From an uncultured Bacteroidales bacterium (lineage in GTDB: Bacteria > Bacteroidota > Bacteroidia > Bacteroidales > Paludibacteraceae), in contig CACXPH010000003.1 in assembly GCA_902769535.1 (NCBI GenBank), forward strand, positions 1 through 64,000: DNA of 64,000 nucleotides, given 5' to 3'. The translations under genes and the position numbers were made by a program. Position 1 is the stretch's first letter; each line of letters begins with the position of its first letter. Below, piece by piece: positions 7,360 through 15,526 of the stretch. The notes beneath the pieces were generated by a model. It did no database searches. It was not told where the DNA came from and saw nothing but the letters and a program-made list of their open reading frames with translations.

Positions 7360-8187
7360 TTATTTCTTTTTCTGGGCAGCGTCGTACTCTACTACGATAT
7401 CGAGCAGGCTAATCGAGCTGTCCTCCATTTCATTAACCAGACCCTCAACGAGGCTCAGGATGTAATTGTAGAACAACTGCAGAACAACAGCAATAATCAA
7501 ACCGAGGAGGGTAGTCAACAGAGCGACCTTGATACCACCGGCAACAACGGTAGCCGAGATATCACCTACTTGCTGAATCTTATCGAACGCCTCGATCATA
7601 CCGATGATGGTACCCAAGAATCCGAGAGACGGAGCGATAGCGATGAACAAGGTAATCCAAGAGAGGTTCTTCTCGAGCAGACCGAGCTGAACGCCACCAT
7701 AGGAAGCAACAGTCTTCTCTACCACGTCGATACCTTCGTTATAGCGGCTCAGACCCTGATAGAAGATCGAAGCGACCGGTCCGCGGGTATTACGGCAAAC
7801 CTCCAAAGCTTTCTCGATGCCACCTTCTTTGAGAGCTGCCTCAACGTTATCGAGCAACTCTTTGGTGTTGGTTTTGCTCAGCGACAGATAGATGATACGC
7901 TCAATGCAAAGAGCCAAACCGAAAACGAGGGTAACGAGAGTCAGCGCCATGAAGCCGGCACCACCTTCAATAAACTTAGTCTTCAGCGTTTTGTGAAGGG
8001 CTACGAGTCCGCCAGCCTCCTCTGCAGGAGCCTCAGCTTCTTCAACTACTGCCTCAGGAGCAGCTACTTCATCAACGTTCTCTACAGCAGCTTCCTCAGC
8101 AGGAGCAGCTGCATCTTGTGCCATTACTGCTGCGCTACCAAAGGTCAGCATCGCCAGCACTGTAAGGGTTGCAAATACTTTTTTCAT
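7360..8187 (-). CDS. exbB: ExbB/TolQ/MotA-type proton channel protein
   Basis: Proton-channel subunit that drives TonB- or Tol-dependent envelope work with the ExbD proteins encoded downstream. The 275 residues begin with a cleavable-looking signal (MKKVFATLTVLAMLTFGSAAVMA) followed by a 35-residue Ala/Glu/Pro-rich linker, then three membrane helices. The family signature appears as APSLGFLGTIIGMIEAFDKI and ISATVVAGGIKVALLTTLLGLI. The acidic linker after a signal peptide is an extension beyond classic ExbB but known in Bacteroidota. It is the first gene of the operon; I see no clear -7/-33 promoter in the 270 bases upstream. Confidence 0.93.
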   Translation of the reverse strand: MKKVFATLTVLAMLTFGSAAVMAQDAAAPAEEAAVENVDEVAAPEAVVEEAEAPAEEAGGLVALHKTLKTKFIEGGAGFMALTLVTLVFGLALCIERIIYLSLSKTNTKELLDNVEAALKEGGIEKALEVCRNTRGPVASIFYQGLSRYNEGIDVVEKTVASYGGVQLGLLEKNLSWITLFIAIAPSLGFLGTIIGMIEAFDKIQQVGDISATVVAGGIKVALLTTLLGLIIAVVLQLFYNYILSLVEGLVNEMEDSSISLLDIVVEYDAAQKKK

Positions 8188-8252
8188 GAGATAATAATTT
8201 AATTGAGTTATTTGTGTTTTGTATTAAATCCTTTGCGGAAACATTCTCTTCT

Positions 8253-8276
8253 CGGGGATTCGGACTCCGCCTTGCT
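8253..8276 (-). repeat. 24-bp repeat resembling the tRNA-Ser 3' end, copy 1
   Basis: Identical to 8326-8349. On the minus strand its end, CCGAATCCCCG, matches the T-loop and T-stem of tRNA-Ser(GGA), located 180 bases upstream in the direction of transcription. Confidence 0.75.
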
Positions 8277-8325
8277 GTGCGGGAGACGAAGATTGCTTCG
8301 TCGCTCCGCTCCTAACTTGTCGAGA

Positions 8326-8349
8326 CGGGGATTCGGACTCCGCCTTGCT
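8326..8349 (-). repeat. 24-bp repeat resembling the tRNA-Ser 3' end, copy 2
   Basis: Identical to 8253-8276. Reading onward on the minus strand the match to the tRNA gene extends through CGAATCCCCGTCTC (8322-8335), that is T-arm plus part of the acceptor stem. Confidence 0.75.
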
Positions 8350-8458
8350 TCGCAATTCCCCCGAATTCCAACAAGCTGCCGCTGGCACCTTGTTCAAGCC
8401 TTTCACTTCATTCGCTCACTCAAGCAAGCTTGGACTCGCTCTTGTTGTGAAAGTCTTG

Positions 8459-8546
8459 CGGAGAGACGGGGATTCGAACCCCGGAAACCCTTTTGGAGTT
8501 TACACGCTTTCCAGGCGTGCCTCTTCAACCACTCGAGCATCTCTCC
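8459..8546 (-). tRNA. tRNA-Ser(GGA)
   Basis: A class II tRNA of 88 nt: acceptor GGAGAGA/TCTCTCC with discriminator G, anticodon loop CTGGAAA (GGA) closed by CACGC/GCGTG, a long variable arm and T-loop TTCGAAT. The D-loop has the normal GG. No CCA is encoded. A promoter lies at 8682-8713 on the same strand. Confidence 0.97.
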
Positions 8547-8681
8547 TCGTCGGAAGTAGCTCACAATGACTTCGTTACTGCGTAACTCGTTTAATTGCCG
8601 CACCTCCTCCTCTTCCGTCGGCAAAACAAGTTTTACCTCCCGAGATTTTCAATAATTAGCGCATAATTCACTAATCGGCTA

Positions 8682-8713
8682 CAAAGGTACTACATTTTTC
8701 GCAAATACGCAAG
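8682..8713 (-). promoter_or_regulatory. promoter reading toward tRNA-Ser(GGA)
   Basis: On the minus strand CTTG (8710-8713) and TACCTTTG (8682-8689) are separated by 20 bp. Start near 8675 would give a 5' leader of about 130 nt before the tRNA. The remaining bases between the tRNA and tatD show no gene. Confidence 0.7.
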
Positions 8714-8742
8714 AGTTTATGCAATTTTTTAACAAATTTTCG

Positions 8743-9504
8743 TTATTTTATTGCAAAAAGTTGCCGTGCGTTGCGACTTGTGGTTTCGATTATCTGTTCT
8801 ACCGAACAGTTATAGACCTGTGCGAGTCGTTCTGCTACATGAATCATGAGTCGACTCTCATTGCGTTCTCCACGATGAGGCGTAGGAGCTAAATACGGGC
8901 CATCGGTCTCTAGCACAAGACGATCCAAAGGCACTACCTCGAGTGTCTCAGACAATTTGCAGTTCTTAAAGGTCAGCACACCTCCGATACCCAGATAGAA
9001 ACCCATTTGTAGATACTGCTGAGCCACTTCTTTGCTTCCGTTGAAGCAATGAATCACTCCGCGCACATGAGCAGTTTTGAGCACATTGAGCGTATCTTCT
9101 GTAGCTTCGCGGCTATGAATCATAACGGGTAAGTTCAGTTCCTCCGCCAGATCCAACTGGCGTTGGAAGACTTCTCGCTGCTCATCTTTGAACGTTGTAT
9201 CCCAATAATAATCAAAACCAATCTCACCGATTGCCACTATCTCCTCTTTATGGGCACGGATAGCTTGCTCGATGATGGTCCACTGTTCCTGCCAATCGGC
9301 TTTCACATCCTGCGGATGGAAACCCAAAGCGGGATAACAATAATCAGGATGTTGATGGCACACGTCTATGATGCCGGGTATCGAAGCCACGTTCACACCC
9401 GGTACAATCATGGCCTCTACTCCACTCTCACGCTGACGCGCAATCACTTCTTCGCGATCAGGAGCATAGGCTTCTTCGTCTAAATGAATGTGTGTATCTA
9501 TCAT
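8743..9504 (-). CDS. tatD: TatD-family metal-dependent hydrolase
   Basis: TIM-barrel nuclease/hydrolase of the amidohydrolase superfamily, active on DNA ends in characterised members. The 253 residues match the family length and show the metal ligands in order: HIHLD (His5, His7), GEIGFDYYW with its Glu, MIHSREA, GVIHCFNGS and LETDGPYLAP with the Asp. It is third in an operon with a THUMP methyltransferase and queA; the gap to queA is 9 bases and contains a word array. Confidence 0.95.
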   Translation of the reverse strand: MIDTHIHLDEEAYAPDREEVIARQRESGVEAMIVPGVNVASIPGIIDVCHQHPDYCYPALGFHPQDVKADWQEQWTIIEQAIRAHKEEIVAIGEIGFDYYWDTTFKDEQREVFQRQLDLAEELNLPVMIHSREATEDTLNVLKTAHVRGVIHCFNGSKEVAQQYLQMGFYLGIGGVLTFKNCKLSETLEVVPLDRLVLETDGPYLAPTPHRGERNESRLMIHVAERLAQVYNCSVEQIIETTSRNARQLFAIK

Positions 9505-9507
9505 TGA

Positions 9508-9523
9508 TAATGTTTAATGTTTA
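9508..9523. repeat. 7-bp word array, TAATGTT x2+, at the queA/tatD boundary
   Basis: Two exact heptamers plus a partial third cover the queA stop codon and the gap to tatD. It is the shortest array of the series. Confidence 0.6.
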
Positions 9524-10698
9524 GAGAGAATGCTGCTATCCCCATAACTCAAGAAACGGAAATCGTGACTAAGGGCGTAGTCATAGATGGTGTGCCAGTC
9601 GCCTCCGACGAAGGCGCTCACGAGTAGGAGCAATGTAGATTGCGGTTGGTGAAAATTGGTAATGAGTTGATCCACTACGTGGAACTGATAACCAGGTTTG
9701 ATCATGATCTGCGTCTCTGCATGCAGGGTCTGCTGACCTGTGGCGTCCATCCAGTCAAGAAGGGACTGCAAGGCCTCACGCGTACTCATCGGATAGTCCT
9801 TTTCGTACGGTTCGAACTGGGATACATGGGCAGATTGAGAGCAGCCCATGAAATAGAGGCTCTCGAGCGTACGCATAGAGGTTGTTCCTACCGCCACTAT
9901 ATGTCCGAGTTTAGACAATATATGCGCGATTGCTTTGCGAGGCACGGCAATAATCTCCGTGTGCATAGTATGTTCGTTCGCATCGGCAGTCTTGACCGGG
10001 AGGAATGTACCGGCTCCGACGTGAAGCGTTACTTCTTCGGTTTCTATGCCGCGTGCATGCAGATCGTCCAGCACTTTGTCTGTAAAATGCAGACCGGCAG
10101 TCGGAGCGGCCACCGAACCTTTGATGCGCGAATAGACGGTCTGGTAAGTCGTCTTATCGGACTCCTCGGTTTTGCGGTTCAAGTACGGAGGAATTGGCAG
10201 TTCTCCTGCGGCATCAAGGATCTCAGCGAATGAGACGTTCTCTCCGCTCCATTCAAAACGCACGGCATAAGTATTTCCGATTGCCTCACCTTTGTACGCA
10301 CGAAGCGTATAGGAGCCAACCTGCATCTCTACGGGTTCGGCATGCCATTTCTTCGCGTTACCCACCATACATTTCCACGTACAACCGTTTGTAGAGGAGA
10401 GGGAGAGCTGGTAGTCGTGCGGAACTAGCGGTTCAAGGCAAAAGACTTCCACACGGGCACCTGTCGATTTGAAGAACTCCAGGCGGGCTTGTATGACGCG
10501 CGTGTTGTTATAGACAAGGAGTGCGTTCGGCAAGATATAATCGCCTACGTTATAAAAATGATCCTCGCTAACCTGTCCGTCGCGGTAGACGAGCAGTTTG
10601 CTGTGGTCTCGTTCGGACAGCGGGTATTTGGCAATCCGCTCGTCCGGTAAGGGGTAATTATAATCAGCGATATATAATGGTGATTGGTGATTGGTCAT
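9514..10698 (-). CDS. queA: S-adenosylmethionine:tRNA ribosyltransferase-isomerase
   Basis: Transfers the ribosyl part of S-adenosylmethionine to preQ1 at tRNA position 34, making epoxyqueuosine. The 394 residues contain family blocks YPLPDERIAKYPL, LLVYNNTRVIQARL, GSVAAPTAGLHFT, VTLHVGAGTFLPVK and TNFHQPQSTLLLLVSAF. It is about 40 residues longer than E. coli QueA. The first residues (MTNHQSP) are encoded by a 7-bp word array that starts in the previous gene's stop region, so the extreme N-terminus is probably not conserved. Confidence 0.95.
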   Translation of the reverse strand: MTNHQSPLYIADYNYPLPDERIAKYPLSERDHSKLLVYRDGQVSEDHFYNVGDYILPNALLVYNNTRVIQARLEFFKSTGARVEVFCLEPLVPHDYQLSLSSTNGCTWKCMVGNAKKWHAEPVEMQVGSYTLRAYKGEAIGNTYAVRFEWSGENVSFAEILDAAGELPIPPYLNRKTEESDKTTYQTVYSRIKGSVAAPTAGLHFTDKVLDDLHARGIETEEVTLHVGAGTFLPVKTADANEHTMHTEIIAVPRKAIAHILSKLGHIVAVGTTSMRTLESLYFMGCSQSAHVSQFEPYEKDYPMSTREALQSLLDWMDATGQQTLHAETQIMIKPGYQFHVVDQLITNFHQPQSTLLLLVSAFVGGDWHTIYDYALSHDFRFLSYGDSSILSKH

Positions 10699-10714
10699 TG
10701 GTTATTGGTTATTG
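10679..10714. repeat. 7-bp word array, GGTGATT x5, spanning stop and start codons
   Basis: Five heptamers (GGTGATT, GGTGATT, GGTCATT, GGTTATT, GGTTATT) contain both the stop of the THUMP methyltransferase gene (10702-10704) and the start of queA (10698), and encode residues at both ends. Confidence 0.9.
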
Positions 10715-11871
10715 TCTTTTCGTTTCCCTTGGAATAGTTCGTATTTGTTAAATTGGCAATCCAGTTCGCCGTTAAGCAGATGGTATTTCTTAGAGGGTTT
10801 GAGTCCGATACATTTCATTGCGGCCGCATTGGACGAGATGATCCACGCAGTAGAATCCACAAAATGATGCTTGAGGGCAGTACCGATAGCGCTATATAAG
10901 TCTTCCATCTCCTTATTACTCTTTAAGCGTTCGCCGTAAGGAGGGTTCATCATAATGAGTCCTTTGCCTCCTTGCAACTCCTCGAGACGGATCTGCTTGA
11001 GTTCTATATCGTGCTGCACACCGGCAGACTTGACATTTTTAGTGGCTTGCCGGATGGCATAGAACGAGGCGTCGGAACCGTAGATACGATGCGTGAACTC
11101 GCGTTCTTGGCTATCATCATTGTAGATATCGTTCCATAAGTCAGCATCGAAGTCAGGCCATTTCTCGAAAGCATAGGACTGGCGGAAGACACCGGGTGCT
11201 ATATTACGCGCCATGAGCGCTGCCTCGATGATGAGCGTTCCGGAACCGCACATCGGATCGTAGAAATCCGATTGTCCGTGCCACCCGGCCATGCGAAGCA
11301 TACCGGCAGCGAGGACCTCGTTAATCGGTGCTTCGGTTGTTGCTACGCGGTAACCGCGTTTATGCAGACTCTCGCCGCTGCTATCCAAAGAGAGAGTTAG
11401 TAGATCATTACCTATATGCAAGTTGATACGGATATCGGGGTTTTGCGCATTGACATTCGGTCGTTTCCCTGTTTTCTCGCTCCAATAATCAACAATCGCA
11501 TCTTTAACGCGGTAGGTTACAAAGAGACTATTATGAAAAAACTCGCTATAGACCGTGGCATCAATCACGAAGGTGTTATCCACTGTCATAAAACGACTCC
11601 AGTCGATGGATTTGGCAATCTCGTACACCTGATCTTCGGGCTTAGAACCTTTGGCTTTCAGTTTGTCTGTCTTGATCGGAACAAGAATACGGATAGCTGT
11701 GCGCAGGCAGAAGTTCGCGCGGTACAACAGGGCTTTGTCGCCACGGAAAGAAACCGCGCGGCGCTCGAGCTGCACGTCGTTGGCACCTAACTCGATCAGT
11801 TCTTGTGCCAGCACCTCTTCCAGACCTTTGAAGGTCTTGGCAAGCATGGAAAAGTCCTTTGCATTCTTCAT
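10702..11871 (-). CDS. THUMP-domain class I RNA methyltransferase (RlmL N-terminal/YpsC type)
   Basis: Likely N2-guanosine methyltransferase of 23S rRNA. The 389 residues have a ferredoxin-like/THUMP region (about 8-160), then a Rossmann methyltransferase with [15 protein letters not shown] for S-adenosylmethionine binding and the catalytic [10 protein letters not shown] (N/D-PPY type). It corresponds to the first half of E. coli RlmL only. It is first in the operon with queA and tatD. Start is 37 bases after a terminator hairpin that follows tRNA-Ser(TGA). Confidence 0.92.
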   Translation of the reverse strand: MKNAKDFSMLAKTFKGLEEVLAQELIELGANDVQLERRAVSFRGDKALLYRANFCLRTAIRILVPIKTDKLKAKGSKPEDQVYEIAKSIDWSRFMTVDNTFVIDATVYSEFFHNSLFVTYRVKDAIVDYWSEKTGKRPNVNAQNPDIRINLHIGNDLLTLSLDSSGESLHKRGYRVATTEAPINEVLAAGMLRMAGWHGQSDFYDPMCGSGTLIIEAALMARNIAPGVFRQSYAFEKWPDFDADLWNDIYNDDSQEREFTHRIYGSDASFYAIRQATKNVKSAGVQHDIELKQIRLEELQGGKGLIMMNPPYGERLKSNKEMEDLYSAIGTALKHHFVDSTAWIISSNAAAMKCIGLKPSKKYHLLNGELDCQFNKYELFQGKRKDNNQ

Positions 11872-11877
11872 TGAATA

Positions 11878-11905
11878 ACAAAGGAGCCGTTAGTGGCTCC
11901 TTTAG
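11878..11905 (-). terminator. terminator hairpin behind tRNA-Ser(TGA)
   Basis: AAAGGAGCC-ACTAAC-GGCTCCTTT reads as a hairpin between the tRNA 3' end and the THUMP methyltransferase start. The U-tract is short (TTTG), so read-through into the operon is possible. Confidence 0.6.
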
Positions 11906-11907
11906 TG

Positions 11908-11992
11908 CGGAAAGAGAGGGATTCGAACCCCCGGTACCTTTCAGTACTTCGGTTTTCAAGACCGACGCAATAGACCACTCTGCCATCTTTCC
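11908..11992 (-). tRNA. tRNA-Ser(TGA)
   Basis: Class II tRNA of 85 nt: acceptor GGAAAGA/TCTTTCC, discriminator G, anticodon loop CTTGAAA (TGA) with stem TCGGT/ACCGA, long variable arm and T-loop TTCGAAT. It lies 67 bases downstream of the coiled-coil gene on the same strand. Its own promoter appears damaged, so it may depend on read-through. Confidence 0.97.
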
Positions 11993-12000
11993 TCAAAAGC

Positions 12001-12032
12001 GGGTGTAGTGCTTTTTTTTGAAATATGCAAAT
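12001..12032 (-). promoter_or_regulatory. apparently deleted -7 promoter remnant of tRNA-Ser(TGA)
   Basis: The flanks match the promoters of tRNA-Cys and tRNA-fMet (TTTGCATATTTC, run of A, GCA, then ACCCGCTTTT), but where those have TACTTTTGCACCC this one has TACACCC. The six bases that make up the TTTTG part of the -7 box are missing. Confidence 0.6.
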
Positions 12033-12059
12033 TTTGCAGCACTTTTTTGCTCTCCGCTT

Positions 12060-12941
12060 TTATTTTTTCAGTTGGAAGGGGAAGGAGCCGATGAGGTTAC
12101 CGTCGCAGAAGAAATCGATGGTATAGAAGCCTTCCTGGATATCTGTTTCTTCGTTTAAGGTGCAATAACACGTTCCGCTGTATGCTTCACCTGCGTATTC
12201 GAACTGCTGGGTAAGCGTGTAAGGGATATACAGGTTCTCAAAGGGGAAAGTCTTCGCATCGTCCTCTCCAAGCAAAGTTCCTTCCGGCGTGATGATACGC
12301 GCATAGAGCGATTTGATTCCGGGCGCACATGTTACATTTCGCGCAATAACGAAATCGAACTGCAGTTTATGTACGTGGCTGGCCATGCGCGTTTTCCTGT
12401 CGTTCTTATTGAGCATGGTCAGGGTGCAAGAGGTGATCTCCAGCATCGAGGCACGTGTCACCGTTTCCGTCAAGGCGGTATTTTCCTGCGTCAGTTCTTC
12501 GTTACGGTTCTTGACCAATTCGTTCTCCAGTTTGACCTGTTCGTTTTCCTCCGTCAGACGCGCGTTGGTAGCATTGAGCGAATCGATCTGCCGCACATAG
12601 TCCTTCATCACCTCACGCACGGTCGCCAGTTCCTTCTTGAGTTCGGCTATACGACGGGCATTAGAAGCCTTGGTCTGACGCAGTTCTTCGAGCAAGTCCT
12701 GCACGCGTTGCTGCTCGCGCGAGAGCAGATCTTGCAAACTGTCATTACGGATATCCATCTGCTGATAGCCGTCAAACTGAATAGCCAGATCTTCGTACTC
12801 TTCCTCCAGTTCTTCCTTCTCAATGGTCATCTGCTCGACCAACTCATTGAGTTCCTGACGCTGGCTGAAGTTCCAAATGACCAAACCGACGATGATGGCT
12901 ACCAGGACAGCCAGAACAGTATATATAAGTCCTTTTTTCAT
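12060..12941 (-). CDS. membrane-anchored coiled-coil protein of unknown function
   Basis: Not recognised as a named family. The 293 residues have one N-terminal membrane helix (5-24), a long coiled coil (about 28-168, rich in E, L, Q and R), and a C-terminal beta-rich domain of about 120 residues beginning around LEITSCTLTML. That ends in FFCDGNLIGSFPFQLKK, which looks like an extracytoplasmic beta-sandwich. The start ATG overlaps the murF stop by one base (TAATG). Coupling to murF and the envelope cluster suggests a periplasmic structural or regulatory role, which is inference. Confidence 0.8.
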   Translation of the reverse strand: MKKGLIYTVLAVLVAIIVGLVIWNFSQRQELNELVEQMTIEKEELEEEYEDLAIQFDGYQQMDIRNDSLQDLLSREQQRVQDLLEELRQTKASNARRIAELKKELATVREVMKDYVRQIDSLNATNARLTEENEQVKLENELVKNRNEELTQENTALTETVTRASMLEITSCTLTMLNKNDRKTRMASHVHKLQFDFVIARNVTCAPGIKSLYARIITPEGTLLGEDDAKTFPFENLYIPYTLTQQFEYAGEAYSGTCYCTLNEETDIQEGFYTIDFFCDGNLIGSFPFQLKK

Positions 12942-14092
12942 TATAATAACGGGATAACTTTTTCTAATTGGTTACTACGGCTGCCTTTGAGTAGGATGTG
13001 ATAACCGCGGATCGGTTCTGCCTGCAGGTGCTCGCAGAGGGCTTCTACATTGTCAAAGACAGGATAAGGCGCAGTCGTTTCTTTGTATTCCTCTCCGACC
13101 AGCAGCACTTTGTCCGCCTTGCGTTCGAGGAGCATATTCACGATGTTCTGGTGCTCGAGGTGCGAGTAGTCGCCGAGTTCACGCATTGCGCCGAGGATAT
13201 AACAGTTGCCCTTGAACGCATTAATCGCAGCCTGCATGGAAGTAGGGTTGGCGTTATAGGCATCGACCACTACTGTGTTACGCTCGGTCTGCATGAACTG
13301 CGAACGATTGTTGGAAGGCACGTAGGCGCGAATAGCCGCTAAAGCCACTTTTTCGGGAACACCGAAGTACTTACCCACACAAATTGCAGCGGAGACGTTC
13401 TCGGCGTTATAGCCGCCTACGAGATGCGTCCCTTCAGGCATGGTACCGGTGGTATAAGGCACCGTTTGCAGGTCACCCGCCATCTGCGCCAGATAAGGGT
13501 TGTCTATATTCCGGAAGCAGAAACCGCCGTGCGCACGCAGGTAGTCGTACAGTTCGGCTTTGGTGCGTTGCACGCCTTCGAACGAACCGAAACCTTGGAG
13601 GTGCGCTTTGCCGACGTTCGTGATGAGGCCATAGTTAGGTTCCGCTATCTCGACCAACTCTTTGATGTCACCGGGATGCGAGGCGCCCATCTCGACGATA
13701 GCCATTTCGTGCGCGCGCGTGATATTTAATAAGGTGAGAGGCACACCGAGCTGGTTATTGAGGTTGCCTTGCGTGTAATACAAGTTGTATTTTGTACCGA
13801 GCACAGCCGCACAGAGTTCCTTAGTGGTCGTCTTGCCATTCGTGCCAGTAATACCGAGAATAGGCAGACCTAACTCCCGACGCCAAGCACGTGCAAGATC
13901 TTGCAATTCGGCTAAGGCATTCTCGCCGGAGATAATATATTCTGCGCCATCCTTACGGGCTTGGTCCACGAAGGCATTACCGTCGAAATGCTCACCTTTG
14001 AGTGCCACAAAGACACAGCCGGGAGTTACCTTCCGGCTGTCTGTTGTAACACAAAGCGAATCCTTATTTTTTATTAGGAAGTTCCAGTCCAT
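12941..14092 (-). CDS. murF: UDP-N-acetylmuramoyl-tripeptide--D-alanyl-D-alanine ligase
   Basis: Adds D-Ala-D-Ala to the UDP-MurNAc tripeptide, the last cytoplasmic step of peptidoglycan precursor synthesis. The 383 residues, short for the family (about 430-450), contain the ATP loop GTNGKTTTKEL at 83-93, MGASHPGDIKEL for UDP-substrate handling, and VVDAYNANPTSM plus LGAMRELGDYS in the C-terminal domain. In many Bacteroidota MurF is fused to alanine racemase; here it is not. It overlaps the MFS gene by 29 bases and the coiled-coil gene by one. Confidence 0.95.
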   Translation of the reverse strand: MDWNFLIKNKDSLCVTTDSRKVTPGCVFVALKGEHFDGNAFVDQARKDGAEYIISGENALAELQDLARAWRRELGLPILGITGTNGKTTTKELCAAVLGTKYNLYYTQGNLNNQLGVPLTLLNITRAHEMAIVEMGASHPGDIKELVEIAEPNYGLITNVGKAHLQGFGSFEGVQRTKAELYDYLRAHGGFCFRNIDNPYLAQMAGDLQTVPYTTGTMPEGTHLVGGYNAENVSAAICVGKYFGVPEKVALAAIRAYVPSNNRSQFMQTERNTVVVDAYNANPTSMQAAINAFKGNCYILGAMRELGDYSHLEHQNIVNMLLERKADKVLLVGEEYKETTAPYPVFDNVEALCEHLQAEPIRGYHILLKGSRSNQLEKVIPLL

Positions 14093-15434
14093 AACCTTTA
14101 CGTTTGTCTTCTACCTTGAGGGCAAGGCTGAGCAGGAATGCCAGCACACCGAAGGAAGCGAAGACGATCATCGGAACGACGTATCCGTCGGTAGCCACAC
14201 GCAGTTTGCCGATGAGCAGCGGCACGAGGCAGAGGCCTACGTTCTGAACCCAGAAGATAAGGCAGTATGCCGAACCCAGCACTTTCTCGTCAATGATCTT
14301 AGGCACAGAGGGCCACATAGAAGCCGGTACGAGCGAGAAGCTGACACCGAGAACAAGGATCGTGACAAGCGCCAGGGTCTTGCTCGGATAAGCCGGAAGT
14401 ACGAACGCGAAGACGCTATGGCAAACGATCATAATGACAGCGCCGAGGAGCATCATCGAAGCACCTTTACCCTTATAGTCGATGAACGCGCCGAGGAACG
14501 GCGTGAGCACCATCGCGAGTATCGGGAACCACTTAAAGAGGCCTGCCGCTTCGGCATTACTGATAGCGAGCGTCTCCTCAAGGAAGTTCGTGGCGAAACG
14601 CTGGAACGGGAAGATAGCCGAATAATAGAGCACACAGAGGAGCGCTACGATCCAGAACATCTTCGAACTGAAGATCTGCTTGAGGTCGGATACGTGGAAC
14701 TCATCCTCCGGATCTTTCTCCGCCGTTGCCTCTCCGATAGCCACGAGTTGGTTATCGAACGACTTATCCATGATCGTGAAGACGAAGAAGTTGATAAGGC
14801 CTACTACGAGCAGGATGGAAGCGAAGAGCAGCGGAGCGGTGATGGAGTTCGTGCCGTTAACAGCGAAATGCGAACTGAACATCGGCGAGAGCCACATAGC
14901 ACCGAACACACCGAGACGAGCGATAGCCATCTCAAGGCCCATAGCGAGTGCCATTTCCTTACCTTTGAACCATTTAGCCAAGACCTTACTAACCGTTGTT
15001 CCCGCCATCTCACAGCCGCAGCCGAAGATCATGAAACCGAACATCGCCAGTTTGGCGCTACCCGGCATAGAAGGCCACCAAGCATTGAGCCACTCTACCG
15101 TGTTGGCGTCAGCCCATGAGATACCCCAGTATTTGATCGCTGCACCAATAACCATCAGACTTGCAGAGAGCAGACCCGTGAAACGGACACCCATCTTATC
15201 CAGGATGATTCCGGCAATGATGAGGAAACCGAACACGTTGAGCAGGAACTCACCGGCGGCATAAGTACCGAAGACGCCTTGATCCCAACCGAGATTGTCG
15301 TTAAGCAACGAAGCCAGCGGAGAGAGGATGTCCACGAACATATACGCGAAGAACATCATCGAAGCTACGAGGACGAGCACCGTCCAACGTGCAGCTGCAC
15401 TATCGCGAAGTGTCTTTTGAATTTTTTCTACCAT
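14064..15434 (-). CDS. major facilitator superfamily transporter
   Basis: Inner-membrane carrier of 456 residues with about twelve helices and an inserted charged loop after the sixth (KSFDNQLVAIGEATAEKDPEDEF). Segments such as GFMIFGCGCEMAGTTVSKVLAKWFKGKEMALAMGLEMA recall the G-x-x-R/K-G loop region of the OFA/nitrate-hexuronate end of the family. The start at 15434 gives a normal cytoplasmic leader; an upstream ATG at 15497 lies in a different small gene. Substrate is unknown. It sits between envelope genes and murF in a gap-free run. Confidence 0.88.
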   Translation of the reverse strand: MVEKIQKTLRDSAAARWTVLVLVASMMFFAYMFVDILSPLASLLNDNLGWDQGVFGTYAAGEFLLNVFGFLIIAGIILDKMGVRFTGLLSASLMVIGAAIKYWGISWADANTVEWLNAWWPSMPGSAKLAMFGFMIFGCGCEMAGTTVSKVLAKWFKGKEMALAMGLEMAIARLGVFGAMWLSPMFSSHFAVNGTNSITAPLLFASILLVVGLINFFVFTIMDKSFDNQLVAIGEATAEKDPEDEFHVSDLKQIFSSKMFWIVALLCVLYYSAIFPFQRFATNFLEETLAISNAEAAGLFKWFPILAMVLTPFLGAFIDYKGKGASMMLLGAVIMIVCHSVFAFVLPAYPSKTLALVTILVLGVSFSLVPASMWPSVPKIIDEKVLGSAYCLIFWVQNVGLCLVPLLIGKLRVATDGYVVPMIVFASFGVLAFLLSLALKVEDKRKGYGLELPNKK

Positions 15435-15525
15435 AATTGTAGGAATATGATTGTTTCTTTTTAAGCCACTCTGCCTTTTTCTTCTCGTATTCGGCATAAT
15501 GGCTTTCTAAATATCCGTCGGCCAT
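15400..15525 (-). CDS. candidate small basic protein between ompH and the MFS gene
   Basis: A 41-codon frame starts one base after the ompH stop (TAATATG) and overlaps the MFS start in another frame. Its product begins MADGYLESHYAEYEKKK and continues AEWLKKKQ, a strongly amphipathic, charged helix; the tail after that runs into the MFS start region and looks less protein-like. Spacing typical of translational coupling and the helix-like composition favour a real gene. I do not know a function, and chance cannot be excluded at this length. Confidence 0.45.
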   Translation of the reverse strand: MADGYLESHYAEYEKKKAEWLKKKQSYSYNYGRKNSKDTSR

Positions 15526-15526
15526 A

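Larger units (their letters stand above)
8188..8458. other. intergenic stretch between tRNA-Ser(GGA) and exbB
   Basis: No coding region is supported. It holds two perfect 24-bp direct repeats (8253-8276 and 8326-8349) whose minus-strand reading ends in CCGAATCCCCG, like the T-arm of the neighbouring tRNA-Ser. The second copy continues into CCCCGTCTC, extending the match to the tRNA acceptor stem. Confidence 0.6.

Noticed and set aside
8203-8569. Short frames across tRNA-Ser(GGA) and its flank
   Set aside because: They read through a tRNA gene and 24-bp repeats; composition is not protein-like.
13785-15119. A 444-codon plus-strand frame opposite murF and the MFS gene
   Set aside because: It is rich in His, Arg and Glu as expected from reading the reverse of a membrane protein gene, and both minus-strand genes are certain.
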